64,000 bases of DNA, taken from an uncultured Eisenbergiella sp. (GTDB lineage Bacteria > Bacillota > Clostridia > Lachnospirales > Lachnospiraceae). Shown piece by piece: positions 25,982 through 32,457 of this stretch. The translations under genes were made by a program, and so were the position numbers. The notes below the pieces were generated by a model. The model ran no database searches. It was given only the letters and a program-made list of their open reading frames with translations, and was not told the origin of the DNA. Each line of letters opens with the position of its first letter. Position 1 is the first letter of the stretch. Location: contig CANQVD010000002.1 in assembly GCA_947627215.1 (NCBI GenBank), forward strand, positions 105,786-169,785, read 5' to 3'.

Positions 25982-26245
25982 ATGTTCGGTCTGGGAAAGA
26001 AAAAGAAGACATCGGCGCGGCTGGAGGCGCTGGTGAGCAGTGTGCGGATGAACCTTTCCAACAATTACAAGGACGCCGCGCAGGAGAGCCTGCGGGCCTT
26101 TGAGGACGCGCTGAAGGAGCTGGAGGCCCAGGACGGAGCGCTGACGCCGAAGCAGAAGGCGGCCTATGAACAGCAGTTGGCCGCCTTTCAGGCAGAGATG
26201 AAGCACTTCACCCACAAAGACCAGAAGCCCACCTGGACGAAGTGA
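25982..26245 (+). CDS. Small soluble hypothetical protein
   Basis: An 87-residue Lys- and Ala-rich helical protein with no signal peptide or membrane segment (KKKKTSARLEALVSSVRMNL, then EDALKELEAQDGALTPKQKA). I do not recognise the family. RBS AAAGGAG at about 25969-25975 and position 65 bases after padR suggest that it is the third gene of the PadR operon. Its stop codon is followed, within 6 bases, by the first long hairpin element. Confidence 0.6.
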   Translation: MFGLGKKKKTSARLEALVSSVRMNLSNNYKDAAQESLRAFEDALKELEAQDGALTPKQKAAYEQQLAAFQAEMKHFTHKDQKPTWTK

Positions 26246-26250
26246 ACCGC

Positions 26251-26553
26251 GGCGTCAGCCTGAACCGTGATCCCGACGGTGTAAGACAGCGCGGCCAGGG
26301 GAGAACAAAGACCCGGAACGCGCGGGCCCGGTGTCGGGACGCATCATCCGGCCGCGATCCTTTTCGGCCCGAAACTGCCGGAAAATACGGGAAACTCGCT
26401 TCGCTCAGACACCCCGTATTTTCCGGCACGGGCCAAAAGGCTCTTGCCGGATAACCGATGCGCCCCGGCACAAGGGCGCCGCGCGTTCCGGGTCTTTGTT
26501 CTCCCCTGGCCGCGCTGCCTTACGCCGCCGGGATCACGGTTCAGGCTGACGCC
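26251..26553. repeat. Long hairpin element, family A copy 1
   Basis: A 303-base hairpin fills the gap between two convergent genes. The outer arms 26251-26325 and 26479-26553 pair at 72 of 75 positions. Inside lies a conserved core with an inner 16-bp perfect stem (26376-26391 with 26413-26428) closing a loop AAACTCGCTTCGCTCA. The core is shared with the copy at 29536-29809, with compensatory stem changes, but the outer arms are unrelated. There is no T-tract, so it is not an ordinary terminator. It could be a structured RNA, a MITE-like element or a bidirectional transcription barrier. Confidence 0.85.
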
Positions 26554-26563
26554 GGGTCCGTGT

Positions 26564-28615
26564 TCAGTCCGCGCCGCCCCGCACGATGTGGTAATAGGCG
26601 TTGGAGGTGACGCGGTACGTAAACGTGTAGAACGCGGCGAAGACGCAGAAGCAGACCGCCGTGACCGTCAGGAACAGCCGCGTGTTATCGATGTTGAACA
26701 GCAGGAGCAGGCGGGAGAGGATCGGGAAGGCGAAGGCCAGGTGGCAGGCGGAGAACAGCAGCGGCAGGAAAAAGACCGTCAGGATCTGCGAATTAACGCT
26801 CCTTCGGATCTCCCGGTCCGTCATGCCCACCTTCTGCATGATCCCGAAGCGGAGCTGGTCTTCGTACCCCTCGGAAATCTGCTTGTAATACATGATCAGG
26901 ACGGCAGCGGCGACAAAGACCAGGCTCAGCATGATCCCCAGATAGAAAAAGCCGCCGTACATCGTGAGAAAATCAGCCCGGTTCGCTTCCCGGTTCTCAC
27001 AGGAAAAAGAGGTCAGGCCGTACTGTTCGCGCAGCGCGGGATCGCCGAAAAGCTCTCCGAGCCTTCCCGACAGGGCCGCCTGTATTTCCGGATCTGCGCC
27101 GGTATCGAAGCTGCAGATCCAGCGGGGCGTGATCAGCCGGTTCCCGCCGAAATAGGCCAGATCCTCCAGACCGGAAACGGCCTGCTCCAGATTGGGGACG
27201 ATGACGTTCAGCCCGGGGAGGATGACAGCGCTGGCGCCGCCGTCCTCCATGAAATCCTGCAGGACGCCGCGCACCTGAAAGGTGTTTCCGTGCTGGATGG
27301 AGAGAGTGTCATAGGGATAATCGAACCGTTGGCTGCTGCCGAGGCTGAGATAGGCCTCATTGTCCGCCAGCGCGTGATCGGTCCCCATGGAAGCGTTATA
27401 GTCCGCCAGCGGGACGAAATAGAGCTGATACATCTGAGAATCCGCGTTGGCGAAAAAGCTCTGCATGGAGATATCCGTTTCCACCAGATCCCTGTTCAGG
27501 TGTCCTGAAAAGTAGACGGAGCGCACCGCATAAGCCTCCTTCGGCTCGATGCCGCAGGACTGTGCCGCGGCGCTGATGCGGCTCTGCAGGGAACGGATAT
27601 TTTCATCGGAAAGATCCTCCGGATCCTGCAGGATGCAGGTGATGTTCATTTCCCGCGGATAGCGGCGTTTCATCGCATCGTTCATGCCGAAATAGAGGCT
27701 CGCGGTGGAGGAGATCATCACCAGCACCATGGTGGACAGGATGCAGATGGAGGCCAGCCCGGCGCCGTTGCGTTTCATGCGGTAGACCATGGAGGAAACG
27801 GGGACGAAATGGGCGGGCTGATAATAAAAGCGTTTTCTGCGCTGCAGGAAGCGGCAGAATACCACAGAGCCTGAGATCATCGTCAGATAGGTCCCCAGGA
27901 TCACCAGGATCACGGCACCGAAAAAGTACACCAGCGCAGCCACGGGATCCTCCAGCGTCACGGCAGTGTAATAGGCCGCGGCCAGCAGGGCGAGGCCGAG
28001 AAGCCCCAGCAGGAGATTCCCCCTGGGCGGCTTTTCCCCGACGGTCTCGCTGTGAAGCAGGGACAGGGCGCCCAGGAAGCGGATCTGGCAGAGCGCATTG
28101 AGGAGCAGCAGGCCGAAGATGACGGAGAAGACGGCCAGGGTTTTCAGGACGGCCTGCGGCGGGAGAGACAGCCGGTAGCTCACAGTCCCCATAAGCAGGT
28201 TGACCATGCCCAGCTCCGCCAGCTTGGAAAACGCGATCCCGGCGCACAGGCCGACGCTCAGGGAAAACAGGGCCACGATCAGGGTTTCCCAGAAAAGGAT
28301 GATGCCGATGTGGCCTTTTCCCATGCCCAGGATGTTATAAAGCCCGAATTCCTTTTTGCGCCGCCGGATCAGAAAGGAATTGGTGTAAAACAGAAAGATA
28401 CCGGAAAATACGGCGATCACCTTTTCGCCAAGCGCCACGGTCCCCAGCACGACGTTGGAGCCGGGCAGGGCGGCGACGGCCGCATTGTATTGGAGATAGA
28501 CGATGATATAATACAGGGCCGCCATACCGGCGCAGGTCAGCAGATAGGGGATATAGAGCCGCGCGTTTTTGCGGATGCCGTCAAAGGCGAGACGGGGGTA
28601 AAATCCTGTTTTCAT
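26564..28615 (-). CDS. BceB-type ABC transporter permease
   Basis: A 683-residue FtsX-like permease of the peptide-antibiotic (Bce) type. Hydrophobic segments are seen near residues 20-40, 60-80, 105-130, 150-175, 200-220, 228-250 and 285-310, then a large extracytoplasmic loop at about 320-560, then three more near 565-585, 620-645 and 655-675. The loop and 10-helix layout is the Bce hallmark; it senses or frees cell-wall-targeting antimicrobial peptides. The start overlaps the ATPase stop by 4 bases (ATGA). In such systems the permease passes the signal to the histidine kinase encoded next to it. Confidence 0.88.
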   Translation of the reverse strand: MKTGFYPRLAFDGIRKNARLYIPYLLTCAGMAALYYIIVYLQYNAAVAALPGSNVVLGTVALGEKVIAVFSGIFLFYTNSFLIRRRKKEFGLYNILGMGKGHIGIILFWETLIVALFSLSVGLCAGIAFSKLAELGMVNLLMGTVSYRLSLPPQAVLKTLAVFSVIFGLLLLNALCQIRFLGALSLLHSETVGEKPPRGNLLLGLLGLALLAAAYYTAVTLEDPVAALVYFFGAVILVILGTYLTMISGSVVFCRFLQRRKRFYYQPAHFVPVSSMVYRMKRNGAGLASICILSTMVLVMISSTASLYFGMNDAMKRRYPREMNITCILQDPEDLSDENIRSLQSRISAAAQSCGIEPKEAYAVRSVYFSGHLNRDLVETDISMQSFFANADSQMYQLYFVPLADYNASMGTDHALADNEAYLSLGSSQRFDYPYDTLSIQHGNTFQVRGVLQDFMEDGGASAVILPGLNVIVPNLEQAVSGLEDLAYFGGNRLITPRWICSFDTGADPEIQAALSGRLGELFGDPALREQYGLTSFSCENREANRADFLTMYGGFFYLGIMLSLVFVAAAVLIMYYKQISEGYEDQLRFGIMQKVGMTDREIRRSVNSQILTVFFLPLLFSACHLAFAFPILSRLLLLFNIDNTRLFLTVTAVCFCVFAAFYTFTYRVTSNAYYHIVRGGAD

Positions 28616-29391
28616 TGCGCCGCCTCCCGTCCCGTCCGACCGCCCGTCGCCAGCAGCGTCAGCGTGTCGGAGATTTTCTGATAGAACTGGGCGTCGGAAT
28701 CCCCGCCGCGGTAAATCTGATGAAACACCTCTCCGTCCCGGATGAACAGCACCCGCCCGGCGGAGCTGGCCGCCTTGACGGAATGGGTTACCATCAGGAT
28801 GGTCTGGCCCAGCCGGTTGACCTCCGCGAACAGGCGCAGAAGCTCATCGGTGGAGCGGGAGTCCAGCGAGCCCGTGGGCTCGTCGGCCAGGATCAGCCTG
28901 GGCTGGGTGATCATGGCCCGGGCCACGGCGGCCCGCTGCTTCTGTCCGCCGGAAACCTCATAGGGGTATTTTTTCAGGATGTCCGTAATGCCCAGACGGG
29001 CGGCGATGGGCAGCAGCTTTTCCTGCATGTCCCGCCAGGATTTCCCGGCCAGCACCAGGGGCAGGTAGATGTTGTCCTCCAGGGTAAAGGTGTCCAGAAG
29101 GTTGAATTCCTGGAACACGAAGCCCAGATGGTCCCGGCGGAAGGCCGCGGCCGCGGTATCGCTGATCTTTGACAGGGCCATCCCGTCCAGGATCACGCTG
29201 CCGCCGGTGGGCTTATCCAGCGCTGCCAGGATGTTGAGCAGCGTCGTTTTGCCGGAGCCGGATTCCCCCATGATCGCCACATATTCTCCGCGCTCCACGC
29301 GGAAGCTGACGTTTTTCAGCGCTTCCACCCGGCTGCCGCCGAAACGGCCCGCGTAGACCTTTTTCAGGCTGTTCACTTCCAAAATCTGCAT
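28612..29391 (-). CDS. BceA-type ABC transporter ATP-binding protein
   Basis: ATPase partner of the permease. It has Walker A GESGSGKTTLLNILAALDKP near residue 40, Q-loop FVFQEFNLLDTFTLEDN, signature VSGGQKQRAAVARAM and Walker B LILADEPTGSLDSRS, and switch His in MVTHSVKAA. These match the MacB/BceA subgroup. At 259 residues it has the usual length. It is followed by the permease with a 4-base overlap. The sensor-kinase operon lies upstream, separated by a 438-base gap that holds the second long hairpin. Confidence 0.92.
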   Translation of the reverse strand: MQILEVNSLKKVYAGRFGGSRVEALKNVSFRVERGEYVAIMGESGSGKTTLLNILAALDKPTGGSVILDGMALSKISDTAAAAFRRDHLGFVFQEFNLLDTFTLEDNIYLPLVLAGKSWRDMQEKLLPIAARLGITDILKKYPYEVSGGQKQRAAVARAMITQPRLILADEPTGSLDSRSTDELLRLFAEVNRLGQTILMVTHSVKAASSAGRVLFIRDGEVFHQIYRGGDSDAQFYQKISDTLTLLATGGRTGREAAQ

Positions 29392-29535
29392 GTCTTCCTC
29401 ACTTTCTGCCCCGGCACCTGCCGGGGCGTCATGTTTTACAGGATGAGTGTAGCAGAAACGGGAAATGCGCCGCCATCGGATCGGCTTACATTTCCCGTCG
29501 GAAACTTACATTTTTGTAAGAAATGAGAGCACCGT

Positions 29536-29809
29536 GCCCCGTCCCTGAGGAAACGGCGTCCCGGCCCGGGGGAGCAGACGGACATAGCTGCGCGGTCCCG
29601 ATGCCGGTGCGCATCCTCCGTCCGCCGTCCTTTTCGGCCCGAAGCTGCCGGACCATACGGGAAACTCGCTTCGCTCAAACAGCCCGTATGGCCCGGCACG
29701 GGCCTCAAAGGATGGCAGCCGGAGAACGGATGCTTCCCGGCACAAGGGTGCCGCGCAGCTATGTCCGTCTGCTCCCCGGGCCGGGATGCCGTTTCCTCAG
29801 GGACAGGGC
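29536..29809. repeat. Long hairpin element, family A copy 2
   Basis: Outer arms 29536-29595 and 29751-29809 pair with two mismatches and one bulge. The inner core (29596-29750) matches the copy at 26251-26553, including TTTTCGGCCCGAA, the loop AAACTCGCTTCGCTCA and CCCGGCACAAGG. The inner stem differs from copy 1 as GGACCATACGGG versus GGAAAATACGGG, with its partner changed to match, which is compensatory evolution. It lies between the kinase gene and the ABC transporter genes. Confidence 0.85.
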
Positions 29810-29829
29810 GCGGGGACTGCGCTTCCCTT

Positions 29830-30837
29830 TCATTCCGTGACCCGGCCGCTCTGGGAGAGATCCAGCGACGCCCGGGTGCCCTGTCCGGGGGTGGAGATGA
29901 TGCCAAGCCGGATGTTCAGGCTGTCGCAGATCCGTCGGCACAGGTACAGGCCGATCCCGCTGGCACGCTTGTCCCGTCGGCCGTTGCCGCCCGTATATCC
30001 TTTTTCGAAGATGCGGGGCAGATCCTCCGGCGCGATGCCGATGCCCGTGTCCTCGATGTACAGCATCCGGGGGCTTTTGCCGAAGATGCGGATGACGCCG
30101 CCGGGACGGGTGTATTTCAGAGCGTTGGACAGAAGCTGTTCGATCACGAAGGACAGCCATTTGTCGTCCGTGATCACGGTCCATTCCAGGGGAGCGTATT
30201 CCAGCCGGATCTTCTGCCCGATAAAACGGGACGCGAATCGGGCGATGGCCGGGCGCAGGATATCGTCCACGGCGTGTTCGCGGAACACATAGTCGGTGGA
30301 GGCGAAATCCAGCCGCAGAAAGGTCAGCGCCATTTCCACATACTGCTCTAGGCTGAAAAGGTCGGCGGAGAGCTGCCAGGACAGCGGGGAATCCTCGTTG
30401 TCCAGCGCCAGACGCATGGAAGAAATGGGGGTCTTGACCTGATGGGCCCAGAGCGTGAAATAGTCCAGCATTTCCTGATATCGGGCGTTCTGGCGGGCTT
30501 CCTGTCCGGAGAGCTGCGCCTGCATCGCGCGCAGGATGGCCTGGCAGTCGGCATCCTTCCAGTCCGGGTGCGCGGTCAGGAGGGCGGCATCGAAGGACGG
30601 TGTTCCGGCTTCGCAGTCGGCGAGAAGCCCGGTCAGGGCGCGGTGCTCCTTCCGGGCCCGCAGGAATCCGGCGGTGAGAAAGAGAAGGCCCAGAAGCGCG
30701 CACAGAGAAAGCGGATAGGCCAGCGCCGCCATGGGCAGACGGTACAGGGCGAAGGCGGCGGTCAGGAGGATCCCGGATGACAGATACAGAAGGATGCTCC
30801 CCTTCTGCTGCTTCAGATAATGGATCAGAAAATTCAT
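29830..30837 (-). CDS. BceS-type intramembrane-sensing histidine kinase
   Basis: A 335-residue sensor with two N-terminal membrane helices (about 12-32 and 38-58) and almost no extracellular loop, the mark of intramembrane-sensing kinases. The phosphoacceptor His is in LWAHQVKTPIS near residue 131; the ATPase domain has the N box (EQLLSNALKYT), G1 (EDTGIGIAPEDLPRIF) and G2 (ASGIGLYLCRRI). It sits 21 bases after its response regulator gene and is separated from the Bce transporter only by the hairpin element. Such kinases signal only together with the partner transporter. Confidence 0.9.
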   Translation of the reverse strand: MNFLIHYLKQQKGSILLYLSSGILLTAAFALYRLPMAALAYPLSLCALLGLLFLTAGFLRARKEHRALTGLLADCEAGTPSFDAALLTAHPDWKDADCQAILRAMQAQLSGQEARQNARYQEMLDYFTLWAHQVKTPISSMRLALDNEDSPLSWQLSADLFSLEQYVEMALTFLRLDFASTDYVFREHAVDDILRPAIARFASRFIGQKIRLEYAPLEWTVITDDKWLSFVIEQLLSNALKYTRPGGVIRIFGKSPRMLYIEDTGIGIAPEDLPRIFEKGYTGGNGRRDKRASGIGLYLCRRICDSLNIRLGIISTPGQGTRASLDLSQSGRVTE

Positions 30838-30858
30838 AAAAATCCTTTCATGAAAGAT

Positions 30859-31530
30859 TTATTTCAAAATGTATCCCACGCCGAAGCTGGTGGCGATGAA
30901 ATCCGTAAGACCGGCGGCGTCCAGCTTTCTGCGCAGCCGGTTGACGTTCACGGTGAGGGTGTTTTCATCGATGAAGCTCTCCGTTTTCCATAGCCGCTCC
31001 ATCAGCTTTTCCCGGCTGACGATCTTTCCCTTGTTTTCCATGAGGCAGAGCAGGATGCGGTATTCGTTTTTGGTGAGAGCGATCTTCTCTCCGTGATAGA
31101 GCAGCGTATCGTCTCCGGTGTTCAGAAAGGCGCCCCGATGCTCCAGAACGGGGGCGCTGCCCGCAAAATCGTAGGCCCTGCGCAGAAGCGCCTGGATCTT
31201 CGCCATGAGCACGCTCTGGTCGAAGGGCTTGGTGATGAAGTCGTCCGCGCCCAGGTTCATGGCCATGACGATGTTTATGTTTTCCGAGGCGGAGGAGAGG
31301 AACAGGATCGGCACGCTGGAGATCTTCCGGATCTCCCGGCACCAGTGATAGCCGTCGAAATAGGGCAGGGTGATGTCCAGAAGGAGCAGGTGAGGCATAC
31401 AGGCGGCGAATTCTGCCGTGATGTCGGCAAAGTCCTGCGCGATATGCGTTTCGAGATTCCACTTCCCTGCCGCCCGGGCCACCGCCGCGGCGATGCCCGC
31501 ATCGTCCTCCACGATCATGAGCTTATACAT
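30859..31530 (-). CDS. BceR-type OmpR-family response regulator
   Basis: A 223-residue regulator with a receiver domain (phosphoacceptor Asp in LLLLDITLPYFDGY near residue 52; acidic pair EDD at 8-10; Lys in FITKPFDQ near 102) and a C-terminal winged helix (KNEYRILLCLMENKGKIVSR, then DENTLTVNVNRLRRKLDAAG). RBS AGGAGG precedes ATG 31530. It is first in the operon with the kinase. Expected targets are the Bce transporter genes just downstream. The 296 bases upstream (31531-31826) hold only a possible TATGAT -10 on the minus strand. Confidence 0.93.
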   Translation of the reverse strand: MYKLMIVEDDAGIAAAVARAAGKWNLETHIAQDFADITAEFAACMPHLLLLDITLPYFDGYHWCREIRKISSVPILFLSSASENINIVMAMNLGADDFITKPFDQSVLMAKIQALLRRAYDFAGSAPVLEHRGAFLNTGDDTLLYHGEKIALTKNEYRILLCLMENKGKIVSREKLMERLWKTESFIDENTLTVNVNRLRRKLDAAGLTDFIATSFGVGYILK

Positions 31531-31826
31531 TTGCCTGTCCTCCTGTGCCTGAAATGTCCCGTGCCCTCAGCCGGAGCGCCGTGAAATCCGACGCGGGATC
31601 CCGGCGGGACTATCTGTATCATACACCGTTTCCGGGGAAAAATCCATTGGACTTTGTACAGAGCGAAAGAGTCAGGTTCCCAGTCCACTGATCGGCGGCC
31701 AGACGGCTGGAATTAATTGTACGTTATCCGCATTTGCTGCGGTTGAAAGCCGTGCGCTCTTTTGCTATACTCAAAAAAGAACCCGGGTTTTGGAGAGCCG
31801 AAGGTCTGGGCGGAGGCTGTTTTCAT

Positions 31827-32279
31827 ATGAATGTGATCGATTTCTTCGAAAGTGACAGACAGGAATACTGGCTGAAGGAGATCGAGAAAAGTGATTGGGG
31901 CGCGGGCGCTTTTCTGTACGAACTGCTCAGCCGGGGAACCTTTTTTGACGCTGTCGGGGAAGGCTCCAGAGTGCTGCTGCTGACCGAAGGTGATGAATTG
32001 ATCTCTTTTTGTACCTATGCGCAAAAAGACGATATTCAGCCAACAGAGCTTACCCCCTGGATGGGCTTTGTCTATACGTTCCCAAAACACCGGGGGCACC
32101 GCTATGTGGGACTGCTGTTTGAGGAGATCGAACGGCTTGCAAAACAAGAGCATATTGCAAAAGTGTATATATCGACGGATCACATCGGATTATATGAGAA
32201 ATATGGCTGCGAGTACAGCACACAGATGAAGGATATGGACGGAGGAATTTCGAGAGTATATGTGAAAAAGATTGAATGA
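31827..32279 (+). CDS. GNAT-family acetyltransferase
   Basis: A 150-residue protein of the GNAT fold: the acetyl-CoA binding segment is PWMGFVYTFPKHRGHRYVG (about residues 75-95), followed by helix LLFEEIERLAKQEHIAKVYI and the terminal GLYEKYGCEY motif. ATG 31827 is chosen for GGAGG 10 bases upstream; a longer frame from 31734 adds 31 residues without family support. The substrate is unknown. Confidence 0.8.
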   Translation: MNVIDFFESDRQEYWLKEIEKSDWGAGAFLYELLSRGTFFDAVGEGSRVLLLTEGDELISFCTYAQKDDIQPTELTPWMGFVYTFPKHRGHRYVGLLFEEIERLAKQEHIAKVYISTDHIGLYEKYGCEYSTQMKDMDGGISRVYVKKIE

Positions 32280-32344
32280 CACGCGGTATTGATCGGGGAC
32301 GGATCAAACGATCCCGGAATATGATAAAAATTTGAGAAACAGGA

Positions 32345-32373
32345 TTGTTGAGTTCCCCGCGACATGGTATCAT
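32345..32373 (+). promoter_or_regulatory. Candidate promoter of the GTPase-NYN gene
   Basis: TTGTTG (32345-32350), 17-base spacer, TATCAT (32368-32373) with an upstream TG (extended -10). The gene starts 85 bases later. Confidence 0.6.
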
Positions 32374-32457
32374 TCTTAGGGGTTCACGGAAAATGCGGTT
32401 CGCGCGTTCCGTGCCCGCGTCAGACAATGGCGGAATCTGTCGGGAAAGGATATTCTG

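Noticed and set aside
26251..29809. Family A hairpins considered as plain intrinsic terminators.
   Set aside because: No T-tract, far too long, and a conserved core with loop is shared between copies.
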